Below the pieces are notes generated by a model, which saw only the letters and a list, made by a program, of their open reading frames with translations, made no database searches and was not told where the DNA came from. Shown piece by piece: positions 22,447 to 34,236 of a stretch of 64,000 nucleotides of DNA (position 1 is its first letter; each line of letters begins with the position of its first letter). Made by a program: the position numbers and the translations under genes. Source of the DNA: Pyxicephalus adspersus (taxonomy: Eukaryota > Chordata > Amphibia > Anura > Pyxicephalidae); the NCBI RefSeq assembly GCF_032062135.1, contig NC_092860.1, forward strand, positions 153,972,097 to 154,036,096, written 5' to 3'.

Positions 22447-23125
22447 GGCAACATGGTGGCTCTTAGGTTAGTAGGTTAGTGCTCCGGCCTTTGCAGCTCT
22501 GGATCCCAGGTTTGAATCTTGGGCAGGACACTATCTGAAGGAATTTGCAGGTTCTCCCTGTCTCTGTATGGGTTTCCTCCGGGTACTATGGTTTCTGCCC
22601 ACATCCCAAAAAACATGCAGTTAAGTTAATTGGCTACCCCCCAAAGTTGACCTTAGACTGTATTAACCTCCCTTGCGGTATTTCCGCCTCAAGGTGGAAT
22701 TTCCAGGGAGGTTAAAAGTCCTACCTTGTTCCCACGTTCCAACTGCGTCCTCCAGCGTTGCCCGTGGTGTCCTCCAGCAATAGCCAGTGTCTTCTATCCC
22801 TGCCAATGCTGACCGGACATCTGTGCAAGCTGGCAAGAGTTGGGGACGCAAGGCAAGGGGAAGCAGATGCCGGCTGCTCACGAGTGTGTGCCTGGAGTGT
22901 GGGACCGTCATGCAGGTGACGGGACCAGGAGGGAAATTTAAAATAATAAGAATTTTTAAATGCAAAAGCGGTGTATTAATCATACCACCGGGGGGAGGGG
23001 GTTAAAAGACATACAGTATGAATGACGTAGGGACATTAGATTGTGAGCCCCTTTGAGGGTCAGCTAGTGATATGACCATGGACTTTGTACAGTGCTTCGT
23101 AAAATGATGGTGCTTTAGAAACACT
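22447..23125 (+). mobile_element. tRNA-derived SINE, split by a MITE
   Basis: The 5' part (22447-22672) has a tRNA-like head with a B-box-like GGTTTGAATCTTGG, followed by the conserved body GGGTTTCCTCCGGGTAC and CATCCCAAAAAACATGCAG typical of vertebrate V-type tRNA SINEs. The 3' part resumes after the MITE (23006-23125) with AGATTGTGAGCCCCTTTGAG and GTACAGTGCTTCGTAAA. RNA polymerase III would drive such an element, and it depends on LINE proteins to move. No tail repeat is clear. The assignment is from memory of consensus fragments. Confidence 0.65.
22673..23005. mobile_element. TTAA-flanked MITE inserted in the SINE
   Basis: The left end TTAACCTCCCTTGCGG and the right end GGGGGAGGGGGTTAA are imperfect complements, with TTAA at both borders, and the SINE sequence continues on either side. 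Just inside, CCTCAAGGTGGAATTTCCAGGGAGGTTAA (22691-22715 region) makes a second short hairpin with the left end. No coding capacity. TTAA duplication is the mark of piggyBac/Kolobok-type transposases, which would have to act in trans. Confidence 0.7.
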
Positions 23126-23559
23126 TTTTGTCTTTTTGGTCAGCAGTTTGAAGCTTCCCCAGTTTACCTTAGCCATGCATATCTTTATTTCAGCATCCCT
23201 GGTATAATTATGGAGGCTGTGCACAGCTGAGGGGAATTGTATGTGCTGCAACCAATGAATACATCAGTTTCTGGCTACAATCCTGCCATGGGGCTACTAG
23301 TCCTTTTTTAGTTTTTCAGCCTCCAGGCACTAGTTGCCTGTTGGAGCGTTCAGCTTGGCTGACCTTCTAGTAGTATGACTATTCACTGGATTACCTGTTG
23401 TTGACTCTTGCCTATTTCCTTACTCCTGACTTTCCCTGATATCTTGTTTGGCTGAATGATACCTATTTTTGACCACTGGCTCTGTTTTCTACACTTGCCT
23501 CTACTGGACTCTCCTAAAATCCATTTCTATCTGTGGATCACCTGGTTATTGACACAAAA

Positions 23560-23573
23560 CTGTCTGATTTCCC
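23560..23573 (+). repeat. Target-site duplication of the full-length LINE (left copy)
   Basis: CTGTCTGATTTCCC is repeated exactly at 29111-29124, directly after the LINE's A-tail. Four A bases before it may belong to the duplication or match the tail. Confidence 0.9.
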
Positions 23574-23703
23574 GGGAAGCGGATGGTAGCTTTTGCTTGA
23601 GGCTCTATAGCGTGACCAAGCACTGGGATAAATAGCGGCTATTAGCAGGCATTCTTTTCTTTCTATCTTTGCTCCTCTGAACACCTGACACTCTGTTGTA
23701 ACG

Positions 23704-24834
23704 ATGGGCAAGCGGAAAACTGGCTCTACCCCGCGAAAACTGACAGAATTTTTCACGGCGTCGGAACATTCCAGCCAAGATGGCGCGGGTAGGCGTGCCT
23801 CCAGACACAGCAGGAGTACAAATGATATCAGTGAGAACGCTGAAGGAGCTGTAGTAAGAGGGAGAGAAGGGGAATCGGAGACTACATCTCGATCCTCATC
23901 TACTCACACAAGCCCTGTTAAATCTAAAGTGAAATTGATGAACCCAGAAGACAACGTGAATGGGGTAAGCACAGCTATATTTCCTATTTCGGAGGAAACT
24001 AAAACTACCGATCCCATAGGAACTTTTCCTACTTCTGATTGCCCAGTTTCGGATACCACTCTTAAGGAAATGCTAATTTCCCTACGTAGTTCCCTGCACC
24101 ATGATTTCCTAGCGTTATTTCATCAACTTAAGAATGATGTGCATAAAATAGGCGATAGAGTGGATCATATTGAGCATAAAATGGGTGAATACGCAGAAGC
24201 ACACAATGAATTGGTCGACTCGCTTACTGAAACGCAAGATACCTTGCAACAAGTACAACAAAAATTGACCAATATGGAAGATCATTCGAGAAGAAATAAC
24301 ATTAAGTTTAGGGGGATTCCTGAAAATATTTCCCCATCGGAGCTGAGTGGTTATATATCACAGCTTATTTCAATATTGATATCAGGTGCTGCTCCCTTTG
24401 AACTATTGATTGATAGAGCTCACAGGCTACCTAAACCTGCGCACCTGGCTGAGAAGGTTCCTAGAGATGTCTTAGCGCGTATTCATTTTTTTCATGTTAA
24501 AGAACAACTAATGGCCAAATCGAGACAAGAAACCAAACTACCAGATCCATACTCCAACATTACCCTTTTTTCGGATATCTCTCAAGCCACAATATTAGCG
24601 AGGAAAAAGTTTGTATCAGTAACTCAAGCATTAAGGGATCATCATATCCAATATCGGGGGGGATTCCCAGTAAAACTTATTGTTTTTCGCAATGGAGCTA
24701 CTCATATGATAAAGAATCCTCAGCTGGGATGCGATTTACTTGAAAGCTGGGGCATTCAGCCAACATCTCAACCTACCATTTCTAAACCAGGTCAAAACCT
24801 GGGACGCCTATCACCAGAGTGGAAACTAGCCTGA
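23704..24834 (+). CDS. LINE ORF1 protein (nucleic-acid chaperone), intact
   Basis: 376 residues, ATG in GTAACGATGGG. Residues 1-100 are basic and Ser/Thr-rich and likely disordered. Residues about 115-190 are a heptad-rich coiled coil expected to trimerise. MEDHSRRNNIKFRGIPE at about 191 starts the RRM-like domain, and a C-terminal domain follows (DRAHRLPKP, then RDVLARIHFF, the KEQLM helix and FSDISQATILARKKF). This is the L1 ORF1p plan: the protein coats LINE RNA and helps target-primed reverse transcription. No stop or frameshift; it ends TGA at 24834. The 318-bp spacer before ORF2 is longer than in mammalian L1. Confidence 0.88.
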   Translation: MGKRKTGSTPRKLTEFFTASEHSSQDGAGRRASRHSRSTNDISENAEGAVVRGREGESETTSRSSSTHTSPVKSKVKLMNPEDNVNGVSTAIFPISEETKTTDPIGTFPTSDCPVSDTTLKEMLISLRSSLHHDFLALFHQLKNDVHKIGDRVDHIEHKMGEYAEAHNELVDSLTETQDTLQQVQQKLTNMEDHSRRNNIKFRGIPENISPSELSGYISQLISILISGAAPFELLIDRAHRLPKPAHLAEKVPRDVLARIHFFHVKEQLMAKSRQETKLPDPYSNITLFSDISQATILARKKFVSVTQALRDHHIQYRGGFPVKLIVFRNGATHMIKNPQLGCDLLESWGIQPTSQPTISKPGQNLGRLSPEWKLA

Positions 24835-25152
24835 ATATAAGCTTTGCTTAGAAAGAAAATTGTCACAGGAGAAATATATCCGGAGCTCGTTGCCACGACT
24901 TGTTCCCCAATTCTCCAAATGTGCAGTTGGATACTGCTTTACAGATCCGTTACGGGTCCTTCTTTTTACTTTTTTTACCACAGTGAGAAGTATTCACCTC
25001 CAATCTTTTTTTTTGTTTAATTTTGGTTTTATTCACAATGGCTTTTATGTGAGTTTCTTAATCAGAGTGAAATGGTTAGCACTATTTTGTCAACTATGCA
25101 ATATTCCAAGTACATCCAGCAGTTACCTCTTTAGAGGCAAAGGGTTTGGATA

Positions 25153-28100
25153 ATGAGTCTTAATATTCTTTCCATTAATGCTAAAGGGCTCAATAGTCCT
25201 TTTAAAAGACATGCCATTTGGGATAAGGCGAAAAGGCATGGCTCCAATATCGTATGTATCCAGGAGACACATTTTAAATTGGATAATTTACCATATTTTT
25301 CACATAAAGACTTTCCACATATTTTCCATGCAACATCTTCACAGAAGAAAAAAGGGGTGACAATAGCAATTAAGTCTGATATAACCTTTTCTCTAATACA
25401 TAAGGAAATCGACTCAGAAGGAAGGTACATAATTCTAGTGGCTAAATTCAACAATGTAACTAGGACATTAGTTTCTGTGTATGCCCCAAATATTTTTTCA
25501 GTAAAATTTTTGGCTAAAGTAATCAAAAAAACGAAGAAAGTTCAAGAGGGTTCACTTAATAATATGTGGAGACTTTAATAGCATTCAAGATGTTTCATTA
25601 GATACTTCCAACAGCAAGAAATACACAAGACCAACGCTGAATGCATTATTACGTAAGGAGGATCTCTTTGATGCATGGCGTTGTCTTCATTCTGCGGAGA
25701 AAGATTATACCTTTTTTTCATCTCCCCATCAATCCTACTCGAGAATTGACTTGTTCTTTGTGGATAAATGGACATTACAGCAAGTGTCATCATCTTCTAT
25801 CTACAACATTACCTGGTCAGATCACGCAACGGTGTCTATGTGTATTGATGAAAAGAACAGGACTCCGAATTCTTATCTTTGGAGAAACGACATATCCTTA
25901 TTTGCACATTCACCTACTAATGCTAAAATTTTACATGATTTAAAGGAGTTCTTTAAAATTAATGAGACATCAGATGTAACTTCAACTACGTTATGGTGTG
26001 CGCATAAAGCTTATGTTAGGGGTATCCTAATACAACTTTCATCAATTGAAAGTAAAAGGAGAAGACATCATATGAGTGAAATACTAGAGAAAATTAGAGA
26101 ATTGGAAACTCTCCACAAAAATAAAATAACTCCTCTTCTCTCCCAACAATTGTTTAAATATAGGCAAGAATTACGTTTAGTTCTTATAGAAAAACAAGAA
26201 AAAACTTTCCAGAGTACCAAAACTACTTATTATGCTCAAGGTAATACAGCAGGTAAGTTACTGGCATCAAAAATTAAAAGCAAGCATTCAAAATGCTCAT
26301 TGCCCTTTCTATTCCACCATAAATCGAAAACTCAGCTGTTTAACCCTCGAGACATGGCCAATGCTTTTAGAGACTATTATCAGGAATTATAAAACCTTAA
26401 AGAGGATAAACAGATCAATCATCCCACGCCAACAATGATAGATAGTATTCTGAAATCAATCAAGTTGCCTACTATATCTGAGGAACAGAGAGATATAATT
26501 AACAGGCCGATCTCTACCTTAGAAGTTGAAAAAATTATTAAAGGCTTACCTGCCCACAAATCACCAGGAATTGATGGTTTTACAGCTGAGTACTATAAAA
26601 CCTTTAAAGAAGTACTTACACCACGCTTAACTACATTATTTAATACAGTGGTTGCAGATGGTTATTTTCCAGAAGAAATGCTTAGGGCTATTATTATTAC
26701 TATTCCTAAAGAGGGGAAGGCACCATCACACCCCCAAAATTTTAGACCTATATCGCTATTAAATACCGATCTAAAAATTTTCACTAAATTACTTGCAGTA
26801 AGACTCCAAGAATTTATACCCCTCTTGGTTCATGGTGACCAAGTGGGATTTGTTAAAGGGCGGCAGGCCTCAGATGCGACCCGTCGCATGAATAACCTTT
26901 TGACAATTGCGGAAAACTCTAGAACACCAACAATATTTCTCACATTAGATGCAGAGAAAGCCTTCGATAGAGTCCATTGGGGTTACCTGAGTGCAGTATT
27001 GCAAAAATTTGGGCTGAATGGTTTCATCTTCTCAGCTATTATGGCTTTATATACATACCCCTCAGCTCAGGTATTTTTAGCTAGTATGATGTCTTCTCCT
27101 TTCAACATAACAAATGGAACACACCAAGGCTGTCCTTTATCCCCTACTCTTTTCACATTAATTATGGAGCCCTTTGCACATACTATCAGACACAATGTCA
27201 ATATACAAGGGATCCAAGTGGAGAAAACATCACATGTTATAAGTTTATTTGCGGATGATGTGATTCTCTCATTGATAAATCCATTGATTTCACTTGCCAA
27301 CGTATTGCAAACGATTGAAGTATTTGGTGCTGTAAGTTATAAAATTAATGATGCAAAATGTAATATTTTACCAGTGGGTGTATCCTTAGCATTAAAAGAG
27401 CAAATCTCAAAGAAATTTCATTTTTGTTGGGCTAAAAACAGTGTTATATACTTGGGTATACATCTAACTACCTCTTTCACTAATCTGATTAAGGTTAATT
27501 TCTTATCATTGGTTGAAGGGGTAAAGAAAGATATACTTGGCTTAGCGAAAGTGGAACTGTCCTGGTTGGGACGAATTGCGGCCTTTAAAATGGCAGTACT
27601 TCCAAAAGTTCTTTACCTATTTCGAACATTACCAGTGATCCTTCCCAAATCTACTCTTCTTTCCCTACAAAATTTGATTCAGAAATTTATATGGAGAGAC
27701 AAGAAACCCCGCTTATCCCAATCTTTTTTATTTAGAGCAAAGAAGGTAGGAGGAATGGGTGTACCCAATTTAACAGATTACTATTTAGCTTCCTTAGTAG
27801 ATCATTTGGAGATCTGTATTAAGCCGGATTCAGATAAAAGATGGTTAGATATTGAAAAAAGGTACATACCCACTGGGGATTATTTAGTTTTTTTTTTTTT
27901 TACCTTTTTAATGGCTAATTTGCACTCAACGATATCTTTACAGTGGCACCTACCAACAATTAAAGCTATGACATTTATTTGGAAAAAAATGCAAAGTAAA
28001 AAATGTATAGATTCCAGCACAACACAGATTCTTGTACCTTTACAATTTTTTGAGCTTCTTATACCAAGCTTTAATATCCAAGCTTGGTATAACTCAGGAT

Positions 28101-28900
28101 ATAAATATCTCTCAGATTTACCACAATTTCACACTTTTATTAACCTATATAAACTTTGTCAAATAAATCATCTACGGAAATCTCTTTCGGGAAAAGAAAT
28201 GGTACCAACAGTTTTTTGGAACAGAAGCCAAAAGAGTAACCTAGGTAAAGGAGGTATCTCTTTGTACTATAATTTAATTCAGAATAAGTGTGAGTGGCGC
28301 AGAATCTATATTTTCTCTATTTGGGAGCAGGATTTACAAATGGTATTTACTCTTTCCCAATGGAAAACTGCGATTAGCGATACCTCCAAGGCTTCTAAGT
28401 GTATTTCCCACTGGGAATCTTACCAGAAAATATTATATAGATGGTACAGAACACCACTTAGACTTTCTAAGTTTGTGCCACAATATTCTCCTCTGTGTTG
28501 GAGGAAGTGTGGTGACTTAGGTACATATCTACATATGTTCCGGGAATGTAAAAATATACGTAGCTTTTGGAACTCTATTTTTGTACTAATCTCGAAAGTG
28601 ACAGGTTTCTTGACTAGCCCTAATGTGGCATTGGCGTTACTTAATCTGGGAATGGAGCGTTTCCCATCTTGCCTGCGTTATATAGTCACACATATCTTGA
28701 TTGCAGCCCGTCTATCTATAGTTACCAAATGGAATCACCCTACAACACCCAATATCTCTGATATTGTATCAATGAAACATACCAATTATTATTATAAACG
28801 TTCTTTGGCATATAGCCAATCCCAAGCTCATAAATTTCATTCTAATTGGAAGGTGTGGGAAAAATGTTTACCTACTTTAGTCCAATATAAACACCAGTAA
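25153..28900 (+). pseudogene. LINE ORF2 (endonuclease-reverse transcriptase), two lesions
   Basis: About 1,249 codons. The N-terminal apurinic-like endonuclease shows NINAKGLNSP-like start, CIQETHF (25257), a GDFNS box (25567) and the SDH box (25819). The reverse transcriptase shows GIDGFTAEYY, FRPISLLN, LDAEKAFDRVHW, HQGCPLSP and the catalytic FADD (about 27248). The C-terminus has a CX3C..HX4C knuckle (CWRKCGDLGTYLHMFREC, about 28497-28550). Lesions: a one-base frame change near 25555, between QEGSL and ICGDFN, and an in-frame TAA at 26390-26392; the reading then stays open to the end. A T-run at 27890-27902 encodes an FFFF expansion. Catalytic residues are kept. It cuts target DNA and copies LINE RNA in place. 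The lesions could be real or sequencing errors in a young copy. Confidence 0.88.
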
Positions 28901-29110
28901 TATCGAAGTAGCTCATTTATGTTTTACAAAATGTTAACACTATCAGCCATTGTATTGTTATTTTTCTTCTTCTTGTTCTCTCGTTTCTATTTTATAATTT
29001 AGTTGCTATATGTGAACTGGTGTCAATTATGTCTATTTCTTTGCTTTTCTATTGTATTTGTCTGTTTTATTTCATGGAAATTTCAATAAAAATTATTAAA
29101 AAAAAAAAAA

Positions 29111-29124
29111 CTGTCTGATTTCCC
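29111..29124 (+). repeat. Target-site duplication of the full-length LINE (right copy)
   Basis: Identical to 23560-23573 and directly follows the A-tail. Confidence 0.9.
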
Positions 29125-29389
29125 ATAGTATCTCCAGGCAGTCCTTTTCTGGATGCCATCCTTTGAACACAGAAGTCCTAGGGGCAACTAAGTGCTGTGG
29201 CTGTGCAACTACCCTTGTGATGCTGAACAGTGGCTTGCTGTAGTTGAGCACAGAGTTACACTGGGGGATTGGCATCTGATGAGCACCAAAACTGCACCAT
29301 GGCCTTAAACACTGATTACAAAACATCTGCAAAAAAACCTCCCCCTTCCCACTATGAAATCTCCCAACTAAAAAGTATGAGTTTTCTAT

Positions 29390-29896
29390 GGCAGATGGAT
29401 TACCAGTTTTCCAAACTTTTGTATCTTTTTTGTACCAATTCCATCTCCTATCAAGCATTTGGTGGAGTATGCAAAAGTCCTTAACATTCTTTATTTGGTA
29501 TATTAGAAAACCTTGCAATTATCCACCTTGACATGTCCTAAACACTTGGGTGGGATGGGATTGTCCAATATTTCCACATCACTCTATAGAAACCCTATTG
29601 TCTCAGTCATCTTATTGGGGAAACCAGACTCTAATAAGATATGGACAATAATGAAATCATCCCTTCTTCTTTATTCCAATCTTAAACACTTTGTTTTCTA
29701 AAAATGGGTTTCCCAACCTTAACTAGCCAATACCCAACTATACAAGCTTATATACTGCATGGTAATCTTCCAGGCTCTGCTCTTCTTCTGGTAACTCCAA
29801 TCCAATTATTCATCCCAAATTAGAATTTTTTTGAACTTTTTATCCCCTATTTAAATCTTTTCAAATAGTCAGCCAATGAGATTTAAATGATGATGA
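29390..29896 (+). pseudogene. Older Tx1/L1 LINE ORF2 remnant, first part
   Basis: Plus-strand pieces in shifting frames, KLLYLFCTNSIS, FIWYIRKP and KHLGGMGLSNIS, correspond to VLYLFRTLPV, FIWRDKKP and KKVGGMGVPNLT of the intact ORF2 at 27.6-27.8 kb. It stops at 29896, where the Penelope inverted repeat begins, and resumes at about 36959. Confidence 0.7.
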
Positions 29897-30690
29897 TAAA
29901 CTCCCAAACATGGGACAAAAAGGGGGATTTTTAAGGTACTGAACAGTTTAAATAAATGCAAAAATTTGTTTATTAAATCATTTTAAAACCACAAAAAGGA
30001 AAAAATTTCAAACAGATACAAAAAAATCACATATATGACCAAATGAGTCATTTAACATATTTTTTTACTACCATCAAAGACAGTTTTGTTGGTCTCAACG
30101 ACTAATCAGTTGGTAAAGGTACATAGATTTAATACTACCACCCCAAAAGAGGATACAAGTTAATGAAATGTGCAACGTGTTCCGCAGATCTGGTCTGCTT
30201 CCTCAGGAGTACAGCAAAAACACCTTTCTTTTGTATGGTGATGAAATGATTATAGTGGTGGTAGGATATATCTAGAAATGCAGAAATTGAATATATCAAT
30301 ATATATCATTTCTGATAACGCATAACTATACATCAATAAATAATGACAAACAGATACGTAAGTAGCATAGTTGGTATATGGTTGACAGATAGACAAACAG
30401 CAAATGGTACCAACCAAAATATGTAAATAAGATAATTATTATGTAACCGGTAGATAAGCAACGTACTACATAAATATAACCCAATGCAAACAAATCAAAT
30501 TTTCCTAAATAAATCACACATACTGCAACAAAAAAAATGTATATTGTTAGGTAGCTCACATTAATCCATGCCCACAGACGGGCCCACACCAAGGCAAGAC
30601 ACCCAACATAGAAAGAATTTCTGGGAATACCCAAAAGGATGTTTACACATTAATGAACCAAATATTCTGTTCATTAAATTTTTACAACAA
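29897..30690 (-). repeat. Left arm of the Penelope inverted repeat
   Basis: Reverse complement of 36170-36958, diverged by substitutions and small gaps. It carries the CTGAGGAAGC motif on the minus strand at 30206-30197. Confidence 0.8.
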
Positions 30691-31089
30691 TAAACTGAAA
30701 AAAGAGCAAATACTAAAATGTAAATTCAATAGTGTTGTTAAACGTCCCAAAAAATTGTCGCCCATCTTTTAGATCGTTGGACACTTCAAATTCATCCACC
30801 TCAAAGATGGACAATCCCCTTCATATTACTATCAACAGTGACTCCACCCAACACTAACACCAACCCCAATTTAAATGTTGTCCAAAATTGTCTAATCAAG
30901 CTTTTTTAAGAACCTCACTGCAAACAAGTCAAAATAATCCCATCAAAACAGGTCCAATGAACCAATATATGACCAAAACGACAGCAACAATGCCAAATAG
31001 GATGTAATCAATTTATTGGACCTTTATGATAGACCTTCATCTATTTGCAAGGAAAATATTCTTCTAAACACTTTATGATAAACCAAAAA

Positions 31090-32640
31090 TATCAAACTAG
31101 AAGAGTTCGAGGGCTATACCATAAACAGCATTAGAGTCCTTCATGACCTCTATTTGTTAAATGAAAATGAGAATTCAACAGACAAGACATCTCAGGGGGA
31201 TGTACCTAGATCTGATATGGATTGTAGTCAGAAAATTGAAGGGAATTACCTATGCCATCAGTATTATTGTCACATTCCTACACTCCTCTTAATTTGCAAA
31301 TACCAAAGGTAAAAATGAAAACTACAAAATTTCCCAATCTATATACTAATCCATTGATTTTATCATTTGTGAATAATGTAACAAAATATATTGGGAATCT
31401 TAACTTATATCCGTCAAAGTATGCTCATTTACCTAAACATCTACAATCTACTCTAGAGATTCTAGAGAATCGTGAATGGTATTGTTGTGTTACAAAAACC
31501 TTTATTGATCAATGTCAATTGAAGTATAATGAAATTATTAAGGGGGTCTTACACAGTGGTACTATTGACATTGAAACCGATTAATTTTTAATAACCCCAT
31601 TTCCAAGAATTCTTACCTTTTATTCCAAAGATACAGAAGAACACTTTAGACCCACCAGGTAGACCCATCATCCCTGGCATAGGTATTCACGCTAGTAATG
31701 CAAGCCACCTTATGGATCTTACATTAAGACCCAAGTCTATAGCCTTCCCTCCTTTTTGAAAGACACATTAGGTTTACTTAAAACTATTAAAGGGATATCA
31801 ATACAAACTGATGCCTTGTTGGTGACCATTGGTGTTGAGACGCTGTACTCAAGCATCCTCAATAACTTGTGCATGCAAATTAGTAGAATATTTCTTTTGG
31901 AAAGAGATATGGCTACATGGAAATTTAATAAACTTATATTAGATTGATTGTTTTTCATTCTCTCAAAAAATGATTTTACTTTTGACAAATCAAACTTTTA
32001 AAAACAGACCAATGGCGTAGCTATGGCTGCTGAGTGTGCTCCTCCCTAACCTTTATCTGGGTGGCTGGAATTATTGATGATTCTTTGTCATCATATATAT
32101 CCTATGTGCTGCTTTGGAAAAGATTCATTGACAACATATATGTTATTTGGACAGATACTGTTGACACTTTGAGAGAGTTTGTCTCTCTTCTTCAGGCAAA
32201 CTATTTCAACCTGCGATTTACTATGCAATGTGATCTTGAAATTATTCATCCATTCTTGGATGTAGAAAACGTTAGACAATCGAACAACACTTTGACATTG
32301 ACACTATACCGCAAATCTACTGCGGGCAACAATATCCTGTATGCCAGAAGTACGCCCCCCACTGCCAAAAAGCCAATGTCAAACAAAGACAAGAACTACT
32401 GTTTCCTCAACCTAAGCCCCAGTCTGAACAAAACAGATTTATCACGGAATACAATAAAGTACATTAGAAAAATTAGAAACATCTGTCAAAAGCATGGGAC
32501 TTTTCTTAAAAGTAATCCACAAATCCATAAAGTAGTTACTGAAAGACCTCTCTATGGGAAAAAAAAAAAAATGTTAAAAGCCATTTTTCTATACCTACCT
32601 CAAAAAACATTAAATAAAAAAACTTACTGTTTCATGTAAT
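31090..32640 (+). pseudogene. Penelope reverse transcriptase, decayed
   Basis: Plus-strand pieces in several frames follow Penelope (Neptune-like) RT: an N-terminal stretch with LNLYPSKYAHLPKHL (about 31400-31445), FIPKIQKNTLDPPGRPIIPG (about 31620-31678), LPSFLKDTLGLLKTIKGIS with ALLVTIGVETLYSSI (31745-31855), a GVAMAAECAPP-like block (32016-32045), WKRFIDNIYVIW (about 32115-32152), then HPFLDVEN and TLYRKSTAGNNILYA. In the catalytic box the second Asp of the usual xxDD is Asn (FIDN), so it could not polymerise even without the frame breaks. The 3' part ends at the gypsy copy, and the endonuclease domain that should follow is not recognised. Confidence 0.78.
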
Positions 32641-32649
32641 TCTACCTTT

Positions 32650-33445
32650 TAATTACTAAAATACACACTGCAATTCAATAGTTGACCTGCAGTTGGTAAG
32701 AGTGCCCTTGTATGTCTACTCATAAGCCACAGTGCTGGACTGGTGTCTATGCCTTGTGTGGGAGTGTTTCTGTGGTTCAGTATACACAGGCATATATCTG
32801 TACCTGCCTGTTTTGCTTTTACATGAGTCTTTTGGCTGTTTTTACTGCTGACTCTGCTTTACCATTACTCTGGTAACTCTGAGGATATCCTGGATGTCTG
32901 GTGCTCAAATTCCCACCTCTCTCTGAATTTTTTGAACTCTTCAGATGTAAATTGAGCAGCGTTGTCAAAGAACATAATATCAGGAATGCCATACCTGGCA
33001 AAATGGGCCTTGAGTCCTGTAAGTAGTCTATCTCCCAAAAGTTGGACAAATAGTCCACAGTTACCAGATATTCTTTGTTTTTCCATGTGAACAGATCAGT
33101 TCCTACTTTTGACCATGGTCTGTTTGGAATTGTATGTGGTTGCAATGTCTCTTTTGGTTGCTTATCCTTGAAAGATACACATATTTCACACTGTGCTAAA
33201 AAGTTTTTTATGTGGTCATTCATTCCAGGCCAATAAACATATTCTCGTGAACGGCATAGACATCCTTCTACACCTAAGTGAGTAGAGTGTAATCTTTCTA
33301 TTATATCTCTTCTGAGGGATACCGGTATACCAGTCCTTTCTCCTTTGAAGATGATACCATGCTGCACAAAGAGTTCATCTCTTATGTGAAAAAATGGAGA
33401 AACTTCCATAGCAGCATGATGCTTGTACTTTGGCCATCCCTTCAA
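32650..33445 (-). pseudogene. Gypsy integrase
   Basis: The minus strand shows the zinc-binding H-H-C-C part (HSTHLGVEGCLCRSREYVYW, NFLAQCEICVSF), then the catalytic core with VGTDLFTWKNKEYLVTVDY and an FFDNAAQFTSEEF block, and SNGKAESAVKTAKRL, followed beyond the last long frame by HRNTPTQG and SRHTRALLPT down to about 32650. The first catalytic Asp (GTDLF) and the FFDNAAQF Asp are present. A frame change near 33020 separates the core into two frames, so it is inactive. Integrase would insert the retrotransposon cDNA. Confidence 0.85.
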
Positions 33446-33579
33446 GACGACACTCTAAGATATGTAGAGTTTTATCATCCTCTGTGCCAGTCTGTATTTG
33501 TTTCAGTCGGTCTTTTGAGACCAACAGATATTCACACATTTATGCTTTCAATGTCTTTTTCTTCTTCAACTCTGATGGG

Positions 33580-34236
33580 TAAGTAAGTTCTGCTTAGGGC
33601 ATCTGCAATCAGTAAATCCTTCCCTGGACAGTAACAAATGTTAAAATTGTATTCCTGAAGCCTTTAAAGCATACACTGCACTTTTTTGGGGGCATTCAGT
33701 AGTGGCTTCTTTGTAATACTTTCTAAAGGCTTGTGATCCAACTGCAATCCAACTTGTCGACCGTAGGTGTACTGGTGAAATTCCTCCAACCCAAATACTA
33801 CAGCTAGTAGTTCCTTCTCAATTTGAGCATATCCTTGCTCTGTTAGAGTTAAAGCTCTGCTTGCACATGTGATGGGGGTTTATCCTGCATTAGTGTGGCT
33901 CCAAGGCCTGTTTCTGAGGCATCACATTGTGCTACCACTGCTTGATCTGGATCAAAATATTTTAGTGTTGCTGTGTCTGCAATAGCATTTTTTACTGACA
34001 TAAAAGCAGTTTCATGGCTATCTGTCTATTCCCAGAGTATGGACCAGCTTTGTAACTGGTGCTATCATGTCTCTGCTGTGCAACTCCTGCAGTTCCTCTT
34101 TAAGTGGTTGCATTAAGGCTACAGGTACTCTTCTTGTGGGCAGTCTGCTAGGGCTGTATTGTATGATCATTTTCTAGTTTGTATTTACCTTCCAGGCACC
34201 CATCACCCTCAAATAAATCAGCATACTCTGTATGTG
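33580..34236 (-). pseudogene. Gypsy RT/RNase H remnant with catalytic core deleted
   Basis: The minus strand gives SPSRLPTRRVPVALM and ELQELHSRDMIAPVTK (RT start, 34160-34050), then within about 50 bases AIADTATLKYFDPDQAVVAQ with CDASETGLGATL (RNase H, about 33985-33885) and later PGKDLLIADALSRTYLP-like sequence (33640-33585). The fingers/palm region with the YLDD box is missing, so several hundred bases were deleted inside pol. Further stops follow in the RNase H part. Confidence 0.75.

Larger units (their letters stand above)
23574..29110 (+). mobile_element. Full-length Tx1/L1-like LINE, 5.5 kb
   Basis: It is bounded by a perfect 14-bp target-site duplication and ends in AATAAAAATTATT plus an A11 tail. 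Order: 130-bp 5' UTR, ORF1 (23704-24834), 318-bp linker, ORF2 (25153-28900), 210-bp 3' UTR. Full length and an unmutated duplication mean a recent insertion. ORF1 is open; ORF2 has one frameshift and one stop, so this copy is not autonomous as read, though the damage is slight. It lies in V2R intron 4, antisense to that gene. Confidence 0.92.

Noticed and set aside
22447..22520. Possible functional tRNA gene
   Set aside because: Only the B-box-like part is clear; no cloverleaf can be drawn and the rest is SINE body.
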